Positions 1 through 6,184 of a DNA stretch of 7,875 nucleotides are shown piece after piece. The stretch comes from an uncultured Clostridia bacterium (GTDB lineage: Bacteria > Bacillota > Clostridia > Oscillospirales > Ruminococcaceae). The stretch spans positions 1 through 7,875 of the forward strand of contig CANQZS010000087.1 of the NCBI GenBank assembly GCA_947628385.1. The letters run 5' to 3'. The first letter of the stretch is position 1. Every line of letters starts with the position of its first letter. The translations under genes and the position numbers were made by a program. A model generated the notes under the pieces. That model did no database searches. It was given only the letters and a program-made list of their open reading frames with translations, and was not told where the DNA came from.

Positions 1-2
1 CC

Positions 3-1190
3 TTACAGCGGATTCTCGTCCAGATCTGCGACTCCGGAATCTATGGCAGCCTGTGCCACCGCCTTTGCCACTGCCTCTGCCACGCTCCGGTCAAAGGCAT
101 CCGGCAGGATAAAGTCCGTTCTGAGCTGCTCCTCTGTCACACATCCAGCAATTGCCTTGGTCGCTGCAAGCTTCATTTCCTCATTGATATCCCTTGCCCT
201 CACTGCCAATGCACCCTTGAACACACCCGGAAATGCAACGACATTGTTGATCTGATTCGGGAAATCGCTCCGTCCTGTGCCGACAATGTATGCCCCTGCT
301 TCCTTTGCAAGGTCAGGCATGATCTCCGGCGTAGGATTAGCCATAGCGAAAATTATAGGCTTGTCAGCCATGGAGCGCACCATATCCTGTGAAACGAGAT
401 TCGGTTTGGAAACTCCTATAAACGCGTCTGCGCCTTTAAGAGCCTCCGCAAGTCCGCCGCGGATATGATCCTTATTTGTCAGCTTAGCCATTTCATAGTG
501 TGAGGGATTTTCAAATTCGTCACCGTCACATATGATCCCCTTGATGTCCACCATTATTATATTTCCTATTTCAAGAGAAATGAACTGTTTTGCAATAGCA
601 CAGCCCGCTGCTCCCGCTCCGTTTATGACCAGCGTCATATCTTTAAAGCTTTTTCCTGCGACCTTTGCAGCGTTCAGCATTGCGGCGGAAGCCACTATCG
701 CCGTTCCGTGCTGATCGTCATGGAAAACCGGAATATCAAGCTTTTCCTTTAATCTGCGTTCTATCTCGAAGCACCTCGGAGCAGAAATATCCTCCAGATT
801 TATCCCGCCGAAGCTATAGGAAATAAGCTCAATAGTCCTGACGATCTCGTCAACGTCCTTGGAATTTACGCATATAGGGAACGCGTCCACTCCTGCAAAT
901 TCCTTGAACAGCGCGCATTTTCCCTCCATTACCGGCATTGAAGCTCTTGGACCTATATCGCCAAGTCCGAGAACGGCAGTACCGTCGGTTATGACTGCTA
1001 CAAGATTTGCTCTCCTTGTAAGCTCATAGGAAAGCTCAGGATCCTTGGCAATTTCGAGGCAAGGCTGAGCGACTCCCGGAGTATAGGCATTTGAAAGCTG
1101 CTGCCTGTCGTTCACCTCGCAGCGTGAGATGACCTCTATCTTACCCTTCCATTCATAATGTTTTTTCAAAGACGACTGCATAATGTCCAT
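3..1190 (-). CDS. NAD(P)-dependent malic enzyme, short bacterial type
   Basis: This 395-residue protein should catalyse the metal-dependent oxidative decarboxylation of malate to pyruvate and CO2 with reduction of NAD(P) in the cytoplasm. The N-terminal malic domain has the SNAYTPGVA segment with the presumed catalytic Tyr36, the GDIGP loop (77-81), and Lys91 in MEGKCALFK. Probable metal ligands are Glu133-Asp134 and Asp159 in FHDDQHGTA. The Rossmann domain has GAGAAG at 191-196 followed by Asp215 at the end of the second strand, which weakly favours NAD over NADP. ANPTPE and the NQINNV segment complete the substrate and cofactor site. Length fits the roughly 390-410 residue bacterial enzymes without the phosphotransacetylase-like tail of MaeB. 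The ATG is supported by AAGGAAG (1198-1204) seven bases upstream; Met4 lacks such a site. It lies 87 bases downstream of the PHP gene on the same strand and may share its transcript. The stop codon is inside the window, so the gene is complete. Cofactor choice is uncertain. Confidence 0.95.
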   Translation of the reverse strand: MDIMQSSLKKHYEWKGKIEVISRCEVNDRQQLSNAYTPGVAQPCLEIAKDPELSYELTRRANLVAVITDGTAVLGLGDIGPRASMPVMEGKCALFKEFAGVDAFPICVNSKDVDEIVRTIELISYSFGGINLEDISAPRCFEIERRLKEKLDIPVFHDDQHGTAIVASAAMLNAAKVAGKSFKDMTLVINGAGAAGCAIAKQFISLEIGNIIMVDIKGIICDGDEFENPSHYEMAKLTNKDHIRGGLAEALKGADAFIGVSKPNLVSQDMVRSMADKPIIFAMANPTPEIMPDLAKEAGAYIVGTGRSDFPNQINNVVAFPGVFKGALAVRARDINEEMKLAATKAIAGCVTEEQLRTDFILPDAFDRSVAEAVAKAVAQAAIDSGVADLDENPL

Positions 1191-1221
1191 AGTAAAACTT
1201 CCTTTTCAGCGATCAGGTTTT

Positions 1222-1250
1222 GGTAAATTGTTCCATGTGAAACATTTCAA
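1222..1250 (-). promoter_or_regulatory. Weak candidate promoter of the malic enzyme gene
   Basis: TTGAAA (1245-1250, five of six matches to a -35 box) is followed after 17 bases by TTTACC (1222-1227), a poor -10 box. The spacer is almost exactly filled by the palindrome at 1229-1244, a typical operator position. The weak -10 means this may not be a promoter at all; co-transcription with the PHP gene is equally possible. Confidence 0.25.
1229..1244. promoter_or_regulatory. parS-like imperfect palindrome
   Basis: The plus strand reads TGTTCCATGTGAAACA. The chromosomal ParB (Spo0J) binding consensus known from Bacillus and many other bacteria is TGTTNCACGTGAAACA, so 15 of 16 positions agree and only the eighth base differs (T for C), breaking the central CG. 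It lies wholly in the intergenic spacer upstream of the malic enzyme gene. It could be a weak or degenerate ParB site, or the operator of an unidentified transcription factor. The match is seen directly; the function is inference. Confidence 0.4.
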
Positions 1251-1279
1251 GCAGCAAGCCTTATCAATGCTTGTCTGCT
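1250..1279. other. Stem-loop at the 3' end of the PHP gene
   Basis: Arms AGCAGCAAGC (1250-1259) and GCTTGTCTGCT (1269-1279) pair over ten base pairs with one bulged T, around a nine-base loop. The right arm overlaps the PHP stop codon (1278-1280). On the minus strand the stem is followed by TTGAAATG, not a U-run, so it is a poor terminator for the PHP transcript. On the plus strand it is followed by a T-rich run from 1280, so it could end antisense transcription. An RNA processing or stability element between the two cistrons is another possibility. Confidence 0.35.
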
Positions 1280-2117
1280 ATTTTTCTTTTTTATTTGCAA
1301 GCTTGATTATCCTGTCAATATTCTTTTTGTCCGTAGTTCTGCTGCCGATATATGTAGGATAAGCGTTGTAAAGTCCATGGAAATCTGATCCTCCGGTAAC
1401 GATCAGATCGTATTTTTCAGCGATCTCAAGCAGCCGCTTCTGCTGCTCGTCGTTTGCGGAATAATGAAAGACCTCCACGCCGTCCAGCTTGCCCTTTACC
1501 GAAAGCTCTTCAAGGAGCTCCAGCGAATCATAATAAACCGGGTGAGCCATGACCGCCACTCCCCTTGCGGAATGGATAAGGTCGATAACGAAATTCACGT
1601 CCGGATATTCTCTTTCGACTATACACGAACCGGTTTTAAGATCGAACAGCTCATTGCTGAGACTTCCGTAAAATTCGGTGGTATATCCGTAATCAATAAG
1701 CGCGTGCATTATATGCTGCTTGAATATGCTTTTTGAACCTGTGGCATATTTCATAACGCTTTCCGCAGTGATGGGATAGATCTTCATAACATTTTCGACC
1801 ATTTCCCTTGCACACGCCTTGCGTATCTCGCACGCCTTTATACATACACCCTCCAGTCTGTCAGGCTTCTGCGGGGCATAGCAAAGGATATGTACCTTTC
1901 GTCCGCGGGACTTGTCCCATGCCGAAAGCTCAACACCCGAAAGCACCTGTACTCCGTACCTGTCTCCAAGGATCTTGGAACGTGAAACGGAGGACATCGT
2001 ATCATGATCCGTTATGGAAATACACTCTATGCCTGTTCTTTTAGCCTGAACGATAATATCCTCGATTCCAAGAGAACCGTCAGAAAGCTTGGTATGACAG
2101 TGAAGATCGCCAACCAT
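1278..2117 (-). CDS. PHP-domain metal-dependent phosphoesterase
   Basis: This 279-residue protein belongs to the PHP superfamily, whose members use a cluster of metal ions to hydrolyse phosphoesters. Motifs appear in the usual order: DLHCHT (4-9) with SDGS (12-15), ITDHDT (35-40), GVE (61-63) with His76 in HILCY, MAHP (190-193), His218 in GVEVFH, and SDFHG (244-248). All the expected His and Asp/Glu metal ligands seem present, so it should be active. The layout matches the stand-alone group that includes the E. coli YciV enzyme (trpH, RNase AM) and 3',5'-nucleotide bisphosphate phosphatases, rather than histidinol phosphatase or the polymerase PHP domain. The insert between about residues 85 and 170 is typical of that group. 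Substrate cannot be told from sequence. No signal peptide or membrane segment is seen. The ATG is backed by AGGAG (2126-2130) eight bases upstream. It has its own promoter and precedes the malic enzyme gene. Confidence 0.88.
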   Translation of the reverse strand: MVGDLHCHTKLSDGSLGIEDIIVQAKRTGIECISITDHDTMSSVSRSKILGDRYGVQVLSGVELSAWDKSRGRKVHILCYAPQKPDRLEGVCIKACEIRKACAREMVENVMKIYPITAESVMKYATGSKSIFKQHIMHALIDYGYTTEFYGSLSNELFDLKTGSCIVEREYPDVNFVIDLIHSARGVAVMAHPVYYDSLELLEELSVKGKLDGVEVFHYSANDEQQKRLLEIAEKYDLIVTGGSDFHGLYNAYPTYIGSRTTDKKNIDRIIKLANKKEK

Positions 2118-2198
2118 ATCTTCAGCTCCTTTTCAATATAAGATCATATGAATTTATTGATGTATCCACATTCAGAAATCAGAGAAATAAATTATAGG

Positions 2199-2220
2199 AG
2201 ATCGGAAATAGATCGGTATA
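2199..2220. repeat. Tandem 11-base near-direct repeat in the PHP leader
   Basis: AGATCGGAAAT (2199-2209) is followed immediately by AGATCGGTATA (2210-2220): the first seven bases are identical and eight of eleven match. A period of 11 puts both copies on nearly the same face of the helix, as for tandem protein binding sites. It could equally be chance in AT-rich DNA. Confidence 0.3.
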
Positions 2221-2240
2221 TTGCAAGATCTGCATAATAT
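2218..2240. other. Hairpin-forming segment in the PHP leader
   Basis: On the plus strand ATATTGCA (2218-2225) and TGCATAATAT (2231-2240) can pair around AGATC, eight pairs with a two-base bulge. In the transcript this hairpin would lie some 15-40 bases after the expected start of transcription. No known riboswitch or attenuator class is recognised. Confidence 0.25.
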
Positions 2241-2262
2241 CTTTCGGATACGGTACTTTTTA

Positions 2263-2292
2263 ATTATACCACAAAACCATATCGCATTGCAA
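2263..2292 (-). promoter_or_regulatory. Extended -10 promoter for the PHP-malic enzyme unit
   Basis: On the minus strand TTGCAA (2287-2292, four of six to TTGACA) and a perfect TATAAT (2263-2268) are separated by 18 bases. TGG directly precedes the -10 box, giving the TGnTATAAT extended form of a housekeeping sigma promoter. Transcription would begin near 2256, leaving a leader of about 140 bases before the PHP start codon. Confidence 0.6.
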
Positions 2293-2300
2293 GCATTTTT

Positions 2301-2321
2301 GCGAAATATATCACATTTCGC
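2301..2321. repeat. Perfect 7-7-7 inverted repeat after the rluA-like gene
   Basis: GCGAAAT (2301-2307) and ATTTCGC (2315-2321) are perfect reverse complements around ATATCAC. The element begins eight bases past the rluA-like stop codon and ends nine bases upstream of the -35 box of the PHP promoter. On the minus strand it is followed by AAAAA rather than a U-run, so it is not a standard intrinsic terminator. An activator or repressor site for the PHP promoter, or a transcript 3'-end stabiliser, are the alternatives. Confidence 0.4.
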
Positions 2322-2328
2322 TGAAATT

Positions 2329-3276
2329 TCATATAAACCTGTCTGCGAACCACACGTTTTCCGCAGTAAATTCTTTGCCGTTAAGGTAATCGAGAGCGCC
2401 TCCCGAGGTCTTGAAATCAAACCTGAGCTTATAGGAATACAGCGCCTGAGTTTTTATTTTATACTGCTTATTTATCCTGTTTATGCCATATTTCCCGTCG
2501 CCAAGGAGAGGACAGCCTATGTGCGCCATATGAGCGCGGATCTGATGCGTCCGTCCGGTATGGAGCTTTACTTCCAGCAGTGAAAGGTCTCCGGAGGATC
2601 TGAGCACGCGGTATTCCGTAATTATAGTCTTTCCGACGGGAGATCTCCTGTCGCTTACTCTTACGATATTTTCATCAGGATATTTTTCAAGATATGCCGT
2701 AAGGATCCCGTGCTTTTCCGGAGGAGCTCCCACTACTATGCAAAGGTAGAGCTTTTCAAGCTCTCTGTCCCTTATCTTCTGATTCAGGATCCGCAGTGCC
2801 TCAGCATTTTTTGCGGCAATGACTATCCCGCCGGTATTTCTGTCAAGACGGTTACACAGTGCCGGAGCAAAGCTGTTTTCCTTTTCGGGTAAATATTCAC
2901 CCTTTTCGTAAAGATAACGTTTAAGACGGTTTATAAGAGTGTCCACAGTGCTTTTATCGTCCTCATGAACGACCATGCCGTTCTTCTTGTCTATTAGAAT
3001 TATATTTTCGTCCTCATAAATTATGCTTAATTCCGGAGATACGGACATAAATTCATTTTCCGGCGCGTCGTCAAAGAATTCGTCGTTTATGTACATCTGT
3101 ACCATATCTCCTGCGTTCAGGCGCGCGGAGATCTCGGCGCGTTTGCCGTTTATCTTGATACGCTTGTTTCTTATCGACTTATACATCATACTCTGCGGCA
3201 GCCTCGGAACAGCCTTTATAACGAACTTGTCCAGACGCTGTCCCGCGTCATTAGGATTTATTGTGAATTCGCGCAT
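2329..3276 (-). CDS. RluA-family RNA pseudouridine synthase
   Basis: This enzyme should isomerise specific uridines in rRNA or tRNA to pseudouridine. With the start used here it is 315 residues. An N-terminal S4 RNA-binding domain (about 10-65) carries RLDKFV and KINGKRA. The catalytic domain follows, with NRLDRNTGG at 142-150 (catalytic Asp145), the KxY segment around 175-177, and GRTHQIRAHMAHIG starting at 241. The family motif is usually HRLD with TSG; I recall NRLD/NRID with TGG as common in a clostridial subgroup. S4 plus RluA order matches RluC and RluD, but the target base cannot be assigned. A GTG at 3280-3282 is in frame, but AGGAG (3285-3289) lies only two bases before it and eight bases before the ATG at 3274-3276, so the ATG is chosen. 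The gene diverges from radC and precedes the PHP gene on the same strand. Confidence 0.92.
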   Translation of the reverse strand: MREFTINPNDAGQRLDKFVIKAVPRLPQSMMYKSIRNKRIKINGKRAEISARLNAGDMVQMYINDEFFDDAPENEFMSVSPELSIIYEDENIILIDKKNGMVVHEDDKSTVDTLINRLKRYLYEKGEYLPEKENSFAPALCNRLDRNTGGIVIAAKNAEALRILNQKIRDRELEKLYLCIVVGAPPEKHGILTAYLEKYPDENIVRVSDRRSPVGKTIITEYRVLRSSGDLSLLEVKLHTGRTHQIRAHMAHIGCPLLGDGKYGINRINKQYKIKTQALYSYKLRFDFKTSGGALDYLNGKEFTAENVWFADRFI

Positions 3277-3284
3277 GAACACCT

Positions 3285-3289
3285 CTCCT
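3285..3289 (-). promoter_or_regulatory. Ribosome binding site deciding the rluA-like start
   Basis: On the minus strand AGGAG sits eight bases before the ATG at 3274-3276 and two bases before the in-frame GTG at 3280-3282. The spacing favours the ATG and shortens the protein by two residues. Confidence 0.7.
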
Positions 3290-3309
3290 TGAGACTTAAA
3301 ATATCTGTA

Positions 3310-3338
3310 ATTATATTATAACATAAAATTTTTTTAAA
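3310..3338 (-). promoter_or_regulatory. Promoter of the rluA-like gene
   Basis: Two overlapping TATAAT boxes occur on the minus strand. The one at 3310-3315 has a TTTAAA -35 (3333-3338, four of six) at 17 bases. The one at 3315-3320 is preceded by TGT, giving an extended -10. Either would start transcription about 25-35 bases before the start codon. An A/T tract at about 3321-3340 lies between this promoter and the divergent radC promoter and could act as an UP element for one or both. Confidence 0.55.
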
Positions 3339-3344
3339 AACATC

Positions 3345-3373
3345 TTTTCAAATTAAATTTTTTGTAGTATAAT
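3345..3373 (+). promoter_or_regulatory. Promoter of the radC-uvrB-uvrA operon
   Basis: TTTTCA (3345-3350, four of six to TTGACA) and a perfect TATAAT (3368-3373) are spaced by 17 bases. Transcription should begin near 3380, about 30 bases before the radC start. The AT-rich stretch just upstream of the -35 could act as an UP element. A degenerate LexA-like site overlaps the expected transcription start. The promoter is back-to-back with that of the rluA-like gene. Confidence 0.6.
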
Positions 3374-3378
3374 ATTAG

Positions 3379-3390
3379 AAACGTTTGTTT
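3379..3390. promoter_or_regulatory. Degenerate LexA (SOS box)-like site at the radC promoter
   Basis: AAAC-GTTT-GTTT keeps the four-base spacing of the Gram-positive SOS box GAAC-N4-GTTC and matches six of its eight fixed bases; the outer G and C are both lost. It includes the perfect palindrome AAACGTTT (3379-3386). Its position at the predicted transcription start is right for a repressor, and uvrBA is SOS-regulated in Bacillus subtilis. The two missing bases are important for LexA contact, so this is a weak call. Confidence 0.2.
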
Positions 3391-3409
3391 TAAATTCTGG
3401 GAGGAAATT

Positions 3410-4144
3410 ATGGCAAAAACAGCAGATAATAAGGAAAACAAAACTCTTCCTAAAAAGGATCCGGAAAAGCTACATGAGGGTCACCGTGCAAAAATGAAAG
3501 CTCGGCTGCTTGAAACCGGATACGCAGGCTTCTCCGATCACCAGATCGTAGAAATGATGCTTTTTTACGTTTATGCAAGAGCCGATACTAACGAGATCGC
3601 ACACAGGCTCATAAATCATTACGGAAGTCTTGCAGGATTGTTCGACGCCTCCTATGACGATCTTATCGAAAACGGACATCTTCCTCCGAACGCAGCGTTC
3701 CTGTTCAAAATGATACCCGGACTCATCTCGGTCTATCATGATTCCAAATGCCACCGAGAGGTCTTTGACAACGTTGAAAAGCTGAAAAAGCTTTTTGAAC
3801 CTTACTTTGCCTCGCTTGACCACGAGGAACTGCGCGTCGCCTGCTTTGATGCACAGCTGCGGCTGAATTCCTGCCTTGTGGTGAATTCAGGAACTCTCAA
3901 CCGTTCAAACGTTGATATGAGGAAGCTTGCGGAGATCGCAATAAATTCCAAGGCAACGAGCATTGCCGTTTCACATAACCACCCCAAGGCTTCGCCTATG
4001 CCGTCGCCTGATGATATTTTAGCCACTAAGCTTATCGGCGAAACTATGAATAATTTAGGAATAAAGCTGCTGGATCACGTGATCGTCGGAGAAAACAGAA
4101 CCATATCCATGCGCGAAACGGCATTTATCAAATTTTTTGACTGA
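3410..4144 (+). CDS. radC: RadC-family JAB/MPN-domain protein
   Basis: This 244-residue protein has the two-part RadC plan. The N-terminal helical part (about 22-110) begins with HEGHRAKMKARL and includes the DTNEIAHRLINHYGSL stretch that leads into the helix-hairpin-helix region. The C-terminal JAB/MPN metalloprotease-like domain (about 130-244) has the JAMM zinc motif: His189, His191, Ser199 and Asp202 with exact HxHx7SxxD spacing, plus a likely glutamate at 139/140. The usual HNHPSG is HNHPKA here, and the hairpin glycines are largely lost (ENGHLPPNAAFLF, 87-99). The first 20 residues are Lys/Glu-rich and probably disordered. RadC was once tied to repair of radiation damage but its activity is unproven. 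GGAGG (3400-3404) lies five bases before the ATG. It is the first gene of a probable operon, 23 bases before uvrB, which supports a genome-maintenance role. Confidence 0.88.
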   Translation: MAKTADNKENKTLPKKDPEKLHEGHRAKMKARLLETGYAGFSDHQIVEMMLFYVYARADTNEIAHRLINHYGSLAGLFDASYDDLIENGHLPPNAAFLFKMIPGLISVYHDSKCHREVFDNVEKLKKLFEPYFASLDHEELRVACFDAQLRLNSCLVVNSGTLNRSNVDMRKLAEIAINSKATSIAVSHNHPKASPMPSPDDILATKLIGETMNNLGIKLLDHVIVGENRTISMRETAFIKFFD

Positions 4145-4167
4145 ATCATATATGCAGGAGGCATAAT

Positions 4168-6177
4168 ATGGATAAATTCAAACTGGTTTCGGAATATTCC
4201 CCCGCCGGAGATCAGCCGGAAGCTGTCGACAAGCTTGTAAAGGGTCTTGAAAGCGGCGCAAAGGAACAGACTCTCCTTGGCGTTACAGGTTCGGGAAAAA
4301 CATTTACCATGGCTAACGTAATAGCAAGGGTGAACCGTCCGACGCTCGTACTTGCGCATAATAAAATACTTGCGGCGCAGCTCTGCTCTGAATTCAGGGA
4401 ATTTTTCCCCGAAAATGCCGTGGAATATTTTGTTTCATACTATGACTATTACCAGCCGGAAGCATACGTTCCATCGACCGACAGCTATATCGAAAAGGAT
4501 TCCGATGTGAACGACGAGATAGACAAGCTGCGGCACTCGGCAACGCTTGCCCTGTCCGAACGCAGAGACGTTATAATAGTCGCTTCGGTATCCTGTATAT
4601 ATTCCTTAGGCTCACCGATAGACTACCGTACTATGGTAATTTCACTGCGGCAAGGAATGACTCTTTCACGCGACGAGCTTCTTGCAAAGCTCGTAAGCAT
4701 ACAGTATGAACGCAACGACGTGAATTTTATCCGAAACAAGTTCCGCGTCCGCGGAGACGTGGTGGAAATATTTCCGGCAGGCTCCTCCGAGCTTGCCATA
4801 CGGGTCGAATTCTGGGGAGACGAGATAGAACGCATCACGGAATTCAAGGCGCTTACCGGAGAGGTTACCGCCACCCTTTCACATTCCGCCATATATCCCG
4901 CGTCGCACTATGTGATCTCCCGCGATAAAATGCAGGACGCCATTGCTGAAATAGAACGCGAGCTTGACGAAAGAGTGAAATTTTTCAAGGACAACGACAA
5001 GCTTATCGAAGCTCAGAGGATCGCCCAAAGGACTATGTACGATATTGAAATGCTCCAAGAAATAGGCTTCTGCAAGGGTATTGAGAACTATTCCCGTATC
5101 CTCGCCGGACGAGCTCCCGGAAGTATACCGTATACTCTTCTTGACCACTTTCCGGAGGATTTCCTGCTTATCGTGGACGAAAGTCATGTTTCCTTGCCTC
5201 AGGTAAGAGCCATGAGCGCCGGAGACCGCGGACGAAAGCAAACACTTGTTGACTACGGATTCAGGCTCCCGTCAGCAATGGATAACCGTCCTCTGACATT
5301 TGACGAGTTTTACAATAAGATAAATCAGGCTATCTTCGTTTCCGCAACACCCGGACCATTCGAGCGGGAACATTCTGCACAGATAGTAGAACAGGTCATT
5401 CGTCCCACGGGTCTTGTGGATCCTGAGATAATTGTCAAGCCCGTTGAGGGACAGATAGACGATCTTCTGCTGGAAATAAACGAACGCACTCAAAAAAACG
5501 AACGCGTGCTTGTTACTACGCTTACAAAGAAAATGGCGGAGGATCTTACCGCATATCTTGAAAAAGCCGGAGTCCGCGTCCGTTATATGCATTATGATAT
5601 AGACACCATCGAGCGTATGGAAATAATCCGCGATCTGCGGCTCGGCGAATTTGACGTTCTGGTGGGAATAAATCTGCTCCGTGAGGGACTGGATATTCCG
5701 GAGGTCTCTCTTGTGGCAATACTTGACGCGGATAAAGAGGGCTTCCTGCGTTCGGAAAGCTCGCTTATCCAGACCATAGGACGCGCGGCAAGAAATTCCC
5801 ACGGACAGGTAATAATGTATGCCGATTCCGTCACCGGATCAATGGAAAGAGCTATCATGGAGACCGAACGCCGCCGCAAGCTTCAGATGGATTTCAACAA
5901 AGCTCACGGAATAGTTCCTCAGACTATTATAAAGGACGTTCGCGATGTTATCGAAATTTCCACCAAGGCGGAAACCGAAGCCAAGACCTCAAAGGCTCAA
6001 CAGAAGCGTATGTCTCCTGAGGAGCGTGAAGCTCTTATCAAAAAGCTTACCGAGGAAATGAAAAACGCCGCGAAAATTCTTGAATTTGAACACGCCGCTT
6101 ACCTCCGCGACAGGATAAACGAGCTGAAACAGTCTCCCAACAGCGGCAAAAAGGTTTTTGGAAAAAAGAAAGGATAA
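4168..6177 (+). CDS. uvrB: Excinuclease ABC subunit B (UvrB)
   Basis: UvrB is the damage-verifying helicase-like subunit of nucleotide excision repair. It is loaded by UvrA, inserts a beta-hairpin between the strands and recruits UvrC for incision. The 669 residues match the usual 660-680. Visible parts are Walker A GVTGSGKT (38-45, Lys44), the hairpin region YYDYYQPEAYVPSTDSYIEKD starting near residue 91, DESH (337-340), the late helicase motifs GINLLREGLDIPE (500-512) and QTIGRAARN (535-543), and a C-terminal UVR motif (about 619-654) that contacts UvrC. A short Lys/Gly-rich tail follows. All motifs are intact, so it should be active. The ATG has a strong AGGAGG (4156-4161) six bases upstream. 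It is followed by uvrA after seven bases, the common uvrBA order. No promoter is evident in the 23-base gap before it, so it probably depends on the radC promoter. Confidence 0.98.
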   Translation: MDKFKLVSEYSPAGDQPEAVDKLVKGLESGAKEQTLLGVTGSGKTFTMANVIARVNRPTLVLAHNKILAAQLCSEFREFFPENAVEYFVSYYDYYQPEAYVPSTDSYIEKDSDVNDEIDKLRHSATLALSERRDVIIVASVSCIYSLGSPIDYRTMVISLRQGMTLSRDELLAKLVSIQYERNDVNFIRNKFRVRGDVVEIFPAGSSELAIRVEFWGDEIERITEFKALTGEVTATLSHSAIYPASHYVISRDKMQDAIAEIERELDERVKFFKDNDKLIEAQRIAQRTMYDIEMLQEIGFCKGIENYSRILAGRAPGSIPYTLLDHFPEDFLLIVDESHVSLPQVRAMSAGDRGRKQTLVDYGFRLPSAMDNRPLTFDEFYNKINQAIFVSATPGPFEREHSAQIVEQVIRPTGLVDPEIIVKPVEGQIDDLLLEINERTQKNERVLVTTLTKKMAEDLTAYLEKAGVRVRYMHYDIDTIERMEIIRDLRLGEFDVLVGINLLREGLDIPEVSLVAILDADKEGFLRSESSLIQTIGRAARNSHGQVIMYADSVTGSMERAIMETERRRKLQMDFNKAHGIVPQTIIKDVRDVIEISTKAETEAKTSKAQQKRMSPEEREALIKKLTEEMKNAAKILEFEHAAYLRDRINELKQSPNSGKKVFGKKKG

Positions 6178-6184
6178 TCTGAAA

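Larger units (their letters stand above)
2118..2328 (-). other. Spacer between rluA-like and PHP genes, with long leader
   Basis: This 211-base AT-rich spacer has no convincing gene. From the rluA-like side it holds an inverted repeat (2301-2321), a promoter (2263-2292) and then an untranslated leader of about 140 bases before the PHP start. The leader contains a tandem 11-base near-repeat (2199-2220), a hairpin-forming segment (2218-2240) and a second TATAAT on the minus strand (2191-2196) that has no good -35 partner. No intrinsic terminator with a U-run follows the rluA-like gene, so some readthrough into the PHP gene is possible. Confidence 0.5.

Noticed and set aside
1229..1244. Catabolite-repression (cre) site for CcpA in the malic enzyme promoter
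   Set aside because: The sequence lacks the TGNAANCGNTNNCA pattern; the parS-like match is far better.
2191..2196. Second TATAAT on the minus strand in the PHP leader as an independent promoter
   Set aside because: No reasonable -35 box at 16-18 bases and no TGn extension; the upstream promoter at 2263-2292 is much stronger.
2221..2583. 120-codon open frame on the plus strand across the rluA-like 3' end
   Set aside because: It mostly overlaps the conserved C-terminal part of the synthase in antisense, and its first part runs through the PHP promoter.
2755..2855. NRLD and TGG in place of HRLD and TSG in the pseudouridine synthase
   Set aside because: The catalytic Asp is kept, and I recall the variant as frequent in clostridial homologues, so it is not a sign of inactivity or novelty.
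4075..4359. 94-codon minus-strand frame across the radC-uvrB junction
   Set aside because: It is antisense to the end of radC and to the UvrB Walker A region, with no recognisable domain.
5272..5802. 176-codon open frame on the minus strand opposite uvrB
   Set aside because: It is wholly antisense to a fully conserved uvrB, shows no recognisable domain and has no evident ribosome binding site; it is a frame shadow.
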